This document shows positions 6,742 to 13,884 of a stretch of DNA of 16,824 bases, piece by piece. The stretch's first letter is position 1; every line of letters begins with the position of its first letter. The stretch lies in assembly GCA_023430705.1 (NCBI GenBank), contig JAEYZJ010000344.1:1-16824 (forward strand), in the 5' to 3' direction. Both the position numbers and the translations under genes were made by a program. Under the pieces are notes generated by a model, which was not told the DNA's origin, ran no database searches, and worked only from the letters and a program-made list of their open reading frames with translations. Source of the DNA: Pseudomonadota bacterium. Lineage in GTDB: Bacteria > Pseudomonadota > Alphaproteobacteria > Rhizobiales > Devosiaceae.

Positions 6742-7735
6742 TGGATTCCAGGGGTTTGGCAGGGGCCGGGATCGCCTTCAGCACATGCGCGACGATCTGG
6801 TCGGGGGTGATGGATTCCGAGACCGCCTCGTAGCTCAGCACCAGCCGGTGGCGCAGCACGTCGGCAGTGATGTCGAGGACGTCCTCGGGGAGCACGTATT
6901 CGCGCCCGCGCAGGAAAGCCAGCGCCCGCCCCGCCTCGATCATGTTGATGGTGGCGCGCGGGCTCGCGCCGTAGGTGATGAACCGGGCGATCTCGCCGAT
7001 GCCCGCGGCATCCGGGTTGCGCGTCGCCGCCACCACCTTGACCGCGAACTGGATCAGCGAGGGATCGACGAACAGCTGCCGGCACCGTGCCTGCAGCGCC
7101 ACCAGCTGCTCGGTGGTCGCCACCCGCGTCACCGCCTGCATGAGGCCGGTGACGCGCGAGACGATGACGAATTCCTCTTCTTCGCTGGGATAGCCGACGA
7201 GGACCTTCATCATGAACCGGTCGACCTGCGCCTCGGGCAACGGGTAGGTGCCCTCGGTCTCGATCGGGTTCTGCGTGGCCATCACGACGAACGGGTTCGG
7301 CACCTTGTGTGTTTCGCCCGCGATGGTGACCTGGCGCTCCTGCATCACTTCGAGCAGCGCGCTCTGCACCTTCGCGGGCGCGCGGTTGATCTCGTCGGCG
7401 AGCAGCAGGTTGCCGAACACCGGGCCGAGCGATGTCGTGAACTCTCCGGTCTTCTGGTTGTAGATGCGGGTCCCCACGAGGTCGGACGGTACGAGGTCGG
7501 GGGTGAACTGCACCCGCTTGAACGTGCCCTGGATCACATCGGCAAGCGTGTTGACGGTCAGCGTCTTGGCCAGTCCCGGCACGCCCTCCACCAGCAGGTG
7601 GCCCTTGGCGAGCAGGGCGACCAGCACCCGTTCGAGGAAATGGTCCTGGCCGACAACGACCTTTTTGACCTCGTAGAGCACCTGTTCCATCAGCGTACCG
7701 ACAGCGGCGCCTGAGTCTCTCGATGTCTCGTCCAT
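6716..7735 (-). CDS. MoxR family AAA+ ATPase
   Basis: A 339-aa AAA+ ATPase of the MoxR (AAA_3) type. Visible elements are Walker A GVPGLAKT at 51-58, Walker B LLLADE at 110-115, followed by INRAPAKVQSALLEVMQE, the sensor-1 region ATQNPIETEGTYPLPEAQVD (153-172) with the arginine finger just after it (RFM), and the C-terminal lid with ATINMIEAGRALAFLRGR (about 265-282). MoxR proteins act as chaperones that mature or activate protein complexes, usually with VWA-domain partners, as encoded here. The ATG at 7735 has a GGAG ribosome site. The gene follows the protease gene by 30 nt and overlaps the DUF58 gene by 26 bp, so all four genes form one transcription unit. Confidence 0.95.
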   Translation of the reverse strand: MDETSRDSGAAVGTLMEQVLYEVKKVVVGQDHFLERVLVALLAKGHLLVEGVPGLAKTLTVNTLADVIQGTFKRVQFTPDLVPSDLVGTRIYNQKTGEFTTSLGPVFGNLLLADEINRAPAKVQSALLEVMQERQVTIAGETHKVPNPFVVMATQNPIETEGTYPLPEAQVDRFMMKVLVGYPSEEEEFVIVSRVTGLMQAVTRVATTEQLVALQARCRQLFVDPSLIQFAVKVVAATRNPDAAGIGEIARFITYGASPRATINMIEAGRALAFLRGREYVLPEDVLDITADVLRHRLVLSYEAVSESITPDQIVAHVLKAIPAPAKPLESNVRIAATG

Positions 7736-7765
7736 TTTCTCCGTCGGGGTTCGAGGAACGTTACG

Positions 7766-8785
7766 TCAAAGCGGATTCTCTCCTGCCGCCGAGGCGGCGC
7801 TTTCGATCGGCACGGCAAAGCCGATGCCGGCAAATGTCCTCACGCCCGAGGGGTTGAGGATCGCGGTGACGATGCCCACCACCTCGCCGTTGGCGTTGAC
7901 GAGCGGTCCGCCCGAGTTGCCGGGGTTGGCCGCCGCGTCGAACTGGATCAGATGCTCGAGCTTGCGCTCTCCGTCCTGCGCCAGCGCTCGTTCGAGACCG
8001 GAGACAACGCCGGCCGAAGCCGACGGGCCGACGCCGAACGGGAAGCCGACGGCGACCACGGTGTCGCCCGGGTTGAGGCTCGAGCTGTCGGCCAGCGTTG
8101 CCGGCTTCAGGTCGTCGGGAATGGTGAACGGCCGGATGATCGCGAGATCGCTGTCGGGGCGCGCGCCGACCATCATGGCGCGCGATTCCGTGCCGTCGGC
8201 AAAGGTCACGCGCAGTTGCCGGGCCGCCCCGGCGACATGCAGGTTGGTAAGGATCGTGCCCTGGTCGTCGATCACGACCCCCGTTCCGACGGCGGTGAAC
8301 TGTTCGTGGAAGTCCTCCTCGAGCTTGCCGCCCTGCGGGTTCTCGGCCAGGGGCTTGTCCATGTCCGGCTTCGGCGCCAGGAAATCCTGCGCCTCCTCGT
8401 AGCCGTCGACGCGAACCACGGACCCGATGATGTTGGCGAAGGCCTGCGACTCGACCGAGGGTCCGAGCGGGCGCTCGTCCACGACCTTGTTCACGGCGTT
8501 GATGAACTGCCAGTCGCTGATCCGTTGCGGATCGGGGGTGAGGAGGTCGTAGGCGCCGATCAGCAGCAGCGTCACCGCGGCGCCGACCCCGACCAGCACC
8601 GGTCCCTGCCGGCGTTGGTAGAGGCTTGCCCACCAGGCCCCGAGGCGTTTCCTCAGCGAAGGTTGCTGCGATGGATCGGGTGTGTCGAGATAGACCGGCT
8701 GGGCGTCGGCCGAGGGGTTCATCGCGGACCAGACGCCGGTCCGCGGTCTCTGTGACCTGCTATAAAGCGGTCGCCTCCTGGCCAT
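7766..8785 (-). CDS. Membrane-anchored trypsin-like serine protease (HtrA-type, no PDZ)
   Basis: A 339-aa protein: a cytoplasmic, basic N-terminus of about 60 residues, one membrane helix (about 62-80), then a periplasmic S1C trypsin-like protease domain. The catalytic triad is present: H183 (ILTNLHV), D213 (DSDLAI) and S291 (NPGNSGGP). No PDZ domain follows; the protein ends soon after the last protease strands (GIGFAVPIES), which separates it from DegP/DegS. The ATG at 8785 is favoured by a GGGAG ribosome site six to seven bases upstream; the later ATG at 8722 has none. It heads the moxR-DUF58-VWA operon, which suggests that it and the ATPase module act on shared envelope substrates. That link is an inference. 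Confidence 0.88.
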   Translation of the reverse strand: MARRRPLYSRSQRPRTGVWSAMNPSADAQPVYLDTPDPSQQPSLRKRLGAWWASLYQRRQGPVLVGVGAAVTLLLIGAYDLLTPDPQRISDWQFINAVNKVVDERPLGPSVESQAFANIIGSVVRVDGYEEAQDFLAPKPDMDKPLAENPQGGKLEEDFHEQFTAVGTGVVIDDQGTILTNLHVAGAARQLRVTFADGTESRAMMVGARPDSDLAIIRPFTIPDDLKPATLADSSSLNPGDTVVAVGFPFGVGPSASAGVVSGLERALAQDGERKLEHLIQFDAAANPGNSGGPLVNANGEVVGIVTAILNPSGVRTFAGIGFAVPIESAASAAGENPL

Positions 8786-8933
8786 CAAACGCTCCCGCGC
8801 TCAAGTTCACCTATCCCCTCCCTCGCAACAGTGGAGGCTAGAGAGGCATGCGGGGGCTGCCAAGCGTAAATGCACCTCTATTTGGAGTGATCTCCGAATT
8901 GTGAGGGATAACTTCCTCTCAACTGCGCCTTGA
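8786..8933 (-). other. Intergenic region between opgC end and protease operon start
   Basis: These 148 bp separate two minus-strand operons. Read on the minus strand there is a possible promoter for the protease operon (see the separate entry). There are only short inverted repeats: GGAG-TGAT-CTCC at 8884-8895, GAGG/CCTC around 8903-8918 and CCTCC/GGAGG around 8819-8837. None has a T-run, so I do not call a terminator for the opg operon. Confidence 0.4.
8835..8863 (-). promoter_or_regulatory. Possible sigma-70 promoter of the protease-moxR operon
   Basis: On the minus strand, TTGGCA (8863-8858; five of six) is followed after exactly 17 bases by TAGCCT (8840-8835; three of six). The -10 lies about 50 nt upstream of the protease ATG at 8785. 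Spacing and the -35 are good, the -10 is weak. Confidence 0.3.
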
Positions 8934-10163
8934 CTAGGTCGAGCGCACCGCTGTCGCGCGGTTCATTTCCTGAGTGCGCGTAAGCACATAGGCGAGAACC
9001 AGCAGCAGGGCCACGCCACCGCCCAGCAGCAGCGTGTCGAGCCAGAAATCAGCCTTAACGCCAGCCTTCACAGTTTGGAGCAAAAGGCTGAGGACCGTGC
9101 CTGCGGCGAACACGGCGAGCCCTTGCCGGCCCATCAGGCGCAGCGGCGCAGTCCATCGGCTGGCCGCGATCTGCCGCATCCCGAGTACCGAGGCCAGCAC
9201 GTAGAACAGCGCCAGCGCATGCAGCAGCCGGGGCAGGGCGAGGAAGGTCTTGTCGAACCAGGTGACGAAGAAGGGCAGCCCGAGCCGGCTGAGAAAGCCC
9301 AGCGTCTGCAGGCCCGCATCGCCGATCGGTTTGATCTTGATCCAGGCGAGGACGAAGACGACGAAGGCGAGGCAGAGGCCGAACAGCAGCGGGCTGCGCG
9401 GCACGAAGCGCCCGCCCTGCTTCATCGCCATGCCCGACAGCAGCCCGACGACGAACAGCAACTGCCACGACAGCGGGTTGAAGAACCAGCCGCCCGGCGT
9501 CGGATAGTTCGGCAGGTTCAGCCGGAAGTACCCGGCAACGAACCAGAGCGCGATCGAGCCGAGCAGCGTCGCTACCGGCCAGCGCAGGCCGAGCAGTATG
9601 ACCGCCGGCGTCACCAGCAGCAGGGTCATGTAGAGCGGCAGGATATTAAGGTAGCCCAGCTGGTGCGTCAGAAGCGGCAGCCCGACCATCGTTTCGAGCG
9701 GCTTGGCAAAGAGAGGTGCAAGATTGTTCTTGCCCAGCAGTTCGTAGAGGCCGAACCACATCGCCGCGCCGGCAAAGATCGCAAGCGCCATCATCGTGAT
9801 GGCGAGATGCACGAAATAGAGCTGCCGCGCCCGGGCCCAGACCCGCGTGATCGCCGGCCAGACCGGCCCGGTGACGAAGCGGCCCGAATAGGCGAGCCCT
9901 GCCGCGACGCCGGACATGAAGACGAAGGCCTCGGCCGCGTCCGAGAAGCCGAAATTGCGACTGGTGAAGTTCTCCCACGCCGTTCCTGGTACGTGGTTGA
10001 TGAAGATCATGAGCAGCGCCAGTCCCCGGAACATGTCGAGGCGCGGGTCGCGCCCGCCGGGCACGGCCGCGCTGTCGTCGTCCATGACCCGCGAGAGGAG
10101 CGACTTCGCACGCTCCCCGAGGGGTGCGCGCGTGAGCGTCGTGACGGAACTAGGCGTGGACAC
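8934..10163 (-). CDS. opgC: OpgC family glucan succinyltransferase
   Basis: A 409-aa polytopic membrane protein of the OpgC family, with about ten predicted helices. The N-terminal signature is clear: RDPRLDMFRGLALLMIFINH at 38-57, with the conserved histidine H57, then SRNFGFSDAAEAFVFMSG at 68-85. OpgC proteins transfer succinyl groups to osmoregulated periplasmic glucans, giving them negative charge. The start is GTG at 10163 with a strong GGGGTGA ribosome site, 14 bp inside the end of opgH, so it is translationally coupled to the glucosyltransferase. The first 35 residues are hydrophilic and probably cytoplasmic. Position and sequence agree; which substituent it adds is inferred from the family. 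Confidence 0.92.
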   Translation of the reverse strand: MSTPSSVTTLTRAPLGERAKSLLSRVMDDDSAAVPGGRDPRLDMFRGLALLMIFINHVPGTAWENFTSRNFGFSDAAEAFVFMSGVAAGLAYSGRFVTGPVWPAITRVWARARQLYFVHLAITMMALAIFAGAAMWFGLYELLGKNNLAPLFAKPLETMVGLPLLTHQLGYLNILPLYMTLLLVTPAVILLGLRWPVATLLGSIALWFVAGYFRLNLPNYPTPGGWFFNPLSWQLLFVVGLLSGMAMKQGGRFVPRSPLLFGLCLAFVVFVLAWIKIKPIGDAGLQTLGFLSRLGLPFFVTWFDKTFLALPRLLHALALFYVLASVLGMRQIAASRWTAPLRLMGRQGLAVFAAGTVLSLLLQTVKAGVKADFWLDTLLLGGGVALLLVLAYVLTRTQEMNRATAVRST

Positions 10164-11895
10164 GGCTCACCCCCGCCGGTGCCGGCTCGCCGAGCACCGC
10201 TCCCTGCTGCGTCCAGCTGAGGTAGATGCGCTGCTGCTCGAGGATCACCGCGGCCGTATCCGACTCGCTGCCGGTGGTGAAGAGCACGGGCTTGCGCCCG
10301 CTGCCGATGCCGTTTGAGGTCCAGGCGATCAGCACCGGAGCGAACAGCGCCGGCAGCGCCACAGGGATCAGCCATGGCACCAGTTCGCTGGCAAAGGTCG
10401 CCGCGATGGCCAGCACGGCCGCGCCGCACACCGGCACCCACCAGCTTGCCGCGAAGGCCAGCGACAGGCTCACCCGGCTGTGGTCGCGGTTGGTGGCGGG
10501 CCAGCCGCCATCGAGGCCGAGCAGGATCTCGGTCACCGCCTTGCTCTGAAAGCACAGCATGATCGGCGCGAGCATGGTCGAGACCACGATCTCGGTGAGC
10601 ACCGAGAGCCCGGCCCGCAGCGTGCCACCGAACCGCCTGTTGCGGCCCGAAAGGGTGGAGCGGGCAAAGATCAGCAGCTTGGGCACCAGCAGCACCACGG
10701 CCACCGCGACGGCCAGCACCCAGATGCCGGTCTCGTCGTCACGCCACCAGTAGCGCCCCGGGATCGCGGCGGCGACGATGCTCGCGGCCAGCAGTGTCAG
10801 CCACATCGGCGAGGCCATGTAGGCCATGATGCCCTGCACGAAGGTGAAGCGGCTCCAGAACTTCAGCCCCGGCGCATCGATGAGCCGCCGATGCTGCAGG
10901 TTGCCCTGGCACCAGCGCCGGTCGCGCTTGGCGTATTCGATGAGGTTCTCGGGGCCTTCCTCATAGGAGCCCGAGAGGCCGGGGTCGACCTCGACCTTCC
11001 AGCCCGCGCGGGACAGCAGCGCCGCCTCGACATAGTCGTGACTGAGGATGTGCCCGCCCGCCGGCGGCTTGCCCGACAGCACAGGCAGCCCGCAGCTCGC
11101 CGCGAACGCGCTCACCCGCACGATCGCGTTGTGGCCCCAGTAGGGGCCCTCCTCGCCCTGCATCAGGGCGGTGCCGCGCGCGAAATAGGGCGAGAGATAT
11201 GCCGCCGAGAACTGCATCAGCCGGCCGAACATCGAGTGCGCGCGGATCACCTCCGGCACGGTCTGCAACAGGCCCAGCCGCTCGTCCGCCTCCATGCGGT
11301 TGACCATCGCCTGGATCGTCGCCCCGTCCATCAGGCTGTCGGCATCGAGAATCAGCGCGAACTCATAGGCCGCCCCGGAGCGGGAGATGAAGTCCTCGAT
11401 GTTGCCGGCCTTCTTGCCCACGTTGCGCTCGCGCCGGCGATAGAACATCCGCCCCACCGCCTGCGGCTCCTGCAGGAGCTGCCCGAACCACACCGCTTCC
11501 TCGGCCGCCACTTCGTCGCGGTTGGTGTCCGACAGGATGGCGAAGTGGAAGCGGTCGGCGATGCCGAGCGCCACGAGGCTGCGGTTCATCGCGGCGACAC
11601 GCGAAAAGCTCGCGGCCGCGTCCTCGTTGTAGATCGGCATCAGGATCGCGGTCAGCGCCCGCGGAGGCGTCGGCTCGGGGCGCGGCCGGGGTTCGGGAGC
11701 GAGCGCCCCCAGTACCCCGGCCGTTCCGCCCCACACCAGCCAGAAGCCGGTAAGCACGAACAGCGCCGTACGGAACACGTCGAGAATGTTCGTCCCGTCG
11801 CTGCCGATAAAGCGCATGTAGAGCCAGCCGGCCCCCAGGCTGACGAGCCCGGAGACGGCAAGTGCGGCGGCACGGATCGCGTGCGCGCGCGTCAT
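10150..11895 (-). CDS. opgH: Glucan biosynthesis glucosyltransferase OpgH (MdoH), GT2
   Basis: A 581-aa inner-membrane processive glucosyltransferase that builds the beta-1,2-glucan backbone of osmoregulated periplasmic glucans from UDP-glucose. Two N-terminal helices (about 8-28 and 41-62) precede the cytoplasmic GT2 domain, with MPIYNED at 86-92, the UDP-binding aspartate in ILSDTN (D123), the DAD motif at 184-186, the acceptor-site HD in ILSHDYVEA (D287) and the RDRRW motif at 324-328; more helices follow. I chose the ATG at 11895 because the hydrophobic part begins there; the frame is open to 11988. The family's conserved pre-membrane segment is not in this ORF but in a separate upstream 47-aa ORF in the same frame (11995-12138), ended by TGA. 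Either that is the ancestral N-terminus, now split off, or a true small gene. Confidence 0.88.
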   Translation of the reverse strand: MTRAHAIRAAALAVSGLVSLGAGWLYMRFIGSDGTNILDVFRTALFVLTGFWLVWGGTAGVLGALAPEPRPRPEPTPPRALTAILMPIYNEDAAASFSRVAAMNRSLVALGIADRFHFAILSDTNRDEVAAEEAVWFGQLLQEPQAVGRMFYRRRERNVGKKAGNIEDFISRSGAAYEFALILDADSLMDGATIQAMVNRMEADERLGLLQTVPEVIRAHSMFGRLMQFSAAYLSPYFARGTALMQGEEGPYWGHNAIVRVSAFAASCGLPVLSGKPPAGGHILSHDYVEAALLSRAGWKVEVDPGLSGSYEEGPENLIEYAKRDRRWCQGNLQHRRLIDAPGLKFWSRFTFVQGIMAYMASPMWLTLLAASIVAAAIPGRYWWRDDETGIWVLAVAVAVVLLVPKLLIFARSTLSGRNRRFGGTLRAGLSVLTEIVVSTMLAPIMLCFQSKAVTEILLGLDGGWPATNRDHSRVSLSLAFAASWWVPVCGAAVLAIAATFASELVPWLIPVALPALFAPVLIAWTSNGIGSGRKPVLFTTGSESDTAAVILEQQRIYLSWTQQGAVLGEPAPAGVSRVHA

Positions 11896-11908
11896 GTTGC
11901 GGCATCCC

Positions 11909-11939
11909 CTTTCGCCATGGGTGAGGCTCCGTGCGAAAG
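11909..11939 (-). other. Stem-loop just upstream of opgH
   Basis: CTTTCGC (11909-11915) pairs with GCGAAAG (11933-11939), a 7-bp stem with a 17-nt loop. On the minus-strand transcript one arm (GCGAAAGG) abuts the likely opgH ribosome site AAGGGG, so folding could mask it. The effect is untested. Confidence 0.35.
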
Positions 11940-11946
11940 CGTTTGC

Positions 11947-11970
11947 GGGAAAGGGATCAAGGCCTTTCCC
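11947..11970 (-). other. 8-bp perfect stem-loop between ORF47 and opgH
   Basis: GGGAAAGG (11947-11954) and CCTTTCCC (11963-11970) form a perfect 8-bp stem around an 8-nt loop. It follows the ORF47 stop by 24 nt in the transcript. There is no T-run, so it may be an RNA-processing or stability element rather than a terminator. Confidence 0.4.
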
Positions 11971-11994
11971 ATTCGATGGTTCGGCCATGAAAAC

Positions 11995-12138
11995 TCAGAA
12001 GCGCGGCAAAGCCGCGGCAAACGCAGCGCGCAGGGCGGAGAAAATGGAGGACCGCCGGCGCTCGAGCACCTGCTTGGGCATGGTCAGGGGCGCATCGGGC
12101 AGTTCGCCGGAGAACGACATCGGTTCCGCGTGCTTCAT
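11995..12138 (-). CDS. 47-aa ORF resembling the detached N-terminus of OpgH
   Basis: The ATG at 12138 overlaps the opgG stop as ATGA, the coupling expected for the start of the next operon gene. The product contains GELPDAPLTMPKQVLERRR, which resembles the LPxxAPLxMPxQ segment found just before the first membrane helix in alphaproteobacterial OpgH proteins, and RRSSIF, which parallels RSSMF in E. coli MdoH. Translation stops at TGA (11997-11995). The same frame reopens at once, and OpgH proper starts about 100 nt downstream. It may be an expressed small protein, an N-terminal OpgH module made separately, or the remnant of a longer opgH after a nonsense change or insertion. A sequencing error is possible but needs only one base. 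The homology is from memory of the family, not an alignment. Confidence 0.6.
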   Translation of the reverse strand: MKHAEPMSFSGELPDAPLTMPKQVLERRRSSIFSALRAAFAAALPRF

Positions 12139-13724
12139 GCCTGCCCTCGCCACTGATAGAGCCAAGTTTCTGAAATCGTCCGGCCGGAACTCACGATGTT
12201 GGCGCTCAGTTCCACTGGCCCTGCACCTTCGAGCAGTACGTCGAGGGCGAGGCGCCATGCGCCGTTGGCCTCGATCCGGCTCAGGGCGCTGCCGACGATT
12301 TCCCCGGCGCTGGTCGTGGCGACGATGTCCAGCGTGGCGTCCGGCGGCATTTCCCGCAGCGGGCCCCCGGCGAAGTCGATGACGAATTTCCTCAGTTTCT
12401 CGTCGTTCACAACGCCCGATACGCCGCCCTGGCCGGCGCGCGTCTCGACCACGTGCGCCAGCGGCGTGTCGTCGCTGGGCATGAGGTCGCCCCAGATCAG
12501 CCGGTAGTGGAACTCCCGGGTGTCGCCGGCCCTGACCGGCTCGGCCGGGATCCAGAACGCGACGATGTTGTCCTCGGCCTCCAGCCGGCTGGGTGCCTCG
12601 ATCAGCCGGACATGGCCCTGGCCCCAGTCACCCACCGGCTCGATCCGCGCCGAGGGGCGCCGTTCGTAATGGGCGCCCGCATCCTGGTAGGTCTCGAAGC
12701 TGCGATCGCGCTGGTAGAGGCCGAAGGCGCGGGGGTTGTTCTCCCACAGGTACGAATTGCCCAGCTGCTCGGTATTGTTGAGCGGCCGCCAGAACACCTC
12801 GCCGCCGTCGCGCTCGACGATCAGCCCGTTGCTGTCGTGCACCTGCGGGCGATAGTCGTCGAAGCGTGACCGGTTGGTTTCGGCGAACAGGAACATCGAG
12901 GTCAGCGGCGCAATCCCGATCTCGCCGATATCGGCGCGGAAGTTCAGCCGTGCCGTCACGTCGATGATGGTCTCCTGCTGCTTGTCGCTGGGCGGCGTGA
13001 TCTCGAAGCGGTAGGCGCCGGTGACGCTCGGCCCCTCGAGGCTCGCATACATCACGAGGGGCTTGCCCTCGCTCGGCCGCTCCAGCCAGAAGCTGGAAAA
13101 GCGCGGGAACTCCTCCGGCCCCGCCTGCCAGGAGTTGATGGCGAGCCCGCGCGCGCTGAGCCCGTAGATATTGTGCCGCCCCAGCGCGCGGAAATAGCTC
13201 GAGCCGAGGAACGAGACGAGCTCGTCCATCTTGCCGGCCACGTTCAGCGGATAGTTGATCCGGATGCCGGCGATGCCCGGGAACGGCTCCTCGCTGGCTT
13301 CGGTCCTCATCGCCGCGTCGTAGAAGTGGAAGTCGGCGCTGGAGAAATCGAAGGGCAGGGCCTTGCCGCCCGCCACCTCGAACACGCCCACCGGTTCCTT
13401 GAACAGCCACCCCATCGGGAAGGCATGCACCTGGAAGCCGGAATTGTTGTCCATCCAGCGCGCATGCTGGGGATCGAACTGGATCATCCGGTAGGAGTCG
13501 TAGTCGAGCGAGGCGAAGAGCTTGGGCAGCTCGGGCACTGCCGCGTTGAAGGGCTCAGCCGCCTTCTTCGCCATTCGCGCCGTGAGCACGTCGAAATCGA
13601 ACGGCTCTGGCTCCTGCGCCAGTGCGAGCCGGGTCAATGATGTGGTGGAGAGCAGTGCGGCGGCTGCCGCTGCGGTCTGGAGGAAGGCTCGCCGACCGAG
13701 CCGATGGGGAGGTGTCGGAGTCAT
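12135..13724 (-). CDS. opgG: Glucan biosynthesis protein OpgG/OpgD family, Tat-exported
   Basis: A 529-aa periplasmic protein of the MdoG (OpgG/OpgD) family, needed for osmoregulated periplasmic glucans; E. coli OpgG and OpgD have been shown to be beta-1,2-glucanases (GH186). A Tat signal peptide is visible: GRRAFLQ at 10-16, a hydrophobic Ala/Leu stretch, and likely cleavage after ALA at 36. The mature protein has the family's long beta-sandwich domain (about 40-390) and C-terminal Ig-like domain (about 410-525). The frame is open to 13982, but the extra 86 residues are low-complexity and overlap the divergent gene, so the ATG at 13724 before the Tat motif is preferred despite a weak ribosome site. 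The Tat signal is more like OpgD than E. coli OpgG. First gene of opgG-ORF47-opgH-opgC. Confidence 0.92.
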   Translation of the reverse strand: MTPTPPHRLGRRAFLQTAAAAAALLSTTSLTRLALAQEPEPFDFDVLTARMAKKAAEPFNAAVPELPKLFASLDYDSYRMIQFDPQHARWMDNNSGFQVHAFPMGWLFKEPVGVFEVAGGKALPFDFSSADFHFYDAAMRTEASEEPFPGIAGIRINYPLNVAGKMDELVSFLGSSYFRALGRHNIYGLSARGLAINSWQAGPEEFPRFSSFWLERPSEGKPLVMYASLEGPSVTGAYRFEITPPSDKQQETIIDVTARLNFRADIGEIGIAPLTSMFLFAETNRSRFDDYRPQVHDSNGLIVERDGGEVFWRPLNNTEQLGNSYLWENNPRAFGLYQRDRSFETYQDAGAHYERRPSARIEPVGDWGQGHVRLIEAPSRLEAEDNIVAFWIPAEPVRAGDTREFHYRLIWGDLMPSDDTPLAHVVETRAGQGGVSGVVNDEKLRKFVIDFAGGPLREMPPDATLDIVATTSAGEIVGSALSRIEANGAWRLALDVLLEGAGPVELSANIVSSGRTISETWLYQWRGQA

Positions 13725-13884
13725 ACGCAAACGCTGTGGGAGGGTCGGGGCACCAGAACACAAACGGGCCAACGCCGTTGAGCCCCGAAAGTTGTCGCAT
13801 GGCTGGTATGCGCCGCGGGAATGGATATGATTTCGCCTTATTGCGTTGGGAGTTCTCGCCGTTTCCCGACTTCTGGATCGTTCG
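13725..13884. other. Divergent intergenic region between opgG and the glycosyltransferase gene
   Basis: These 160 bp must hold the promoters of both divergent units. Toward the glycosyltransferase, TATGAT at 13826-13831 is a plausible -10 (five of six) without a good -35. Toward opgG I find no convincing sigma-70 pair. Most of the structure lies in the opgG leader half, described separately. Confidence 0.4.
13745..13788 (-). other. Alternative stem-loops in the opgG leader
   Basis: TCGGGGC (13745-13751) and GCCCCGA (13782-13788) form a perfect 7-bp outer stem. Inside it, GGGCCAAC (13766-13773) can pair with GTTG-a-GCCC (13777-13785) around a 3-nt loop. Both stems need the same GCCC, so they exclude each other. 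On the minus strand the structure ends 20 nt before the opgG ATG. This is what a leader switch or attenuator would look like, but it could be chance in GC-rich DNA. Confidence 0.35.

Noticed and set aside
8896..8912. GAATTGTGAGGGATAAC, very like the E. coli lac operator
   Set aside because: It lacks one base of the operator core, has no symmetric right half, and lies just past the opgC stop with no lac-type gene nearby. Chance similarity is more likely.
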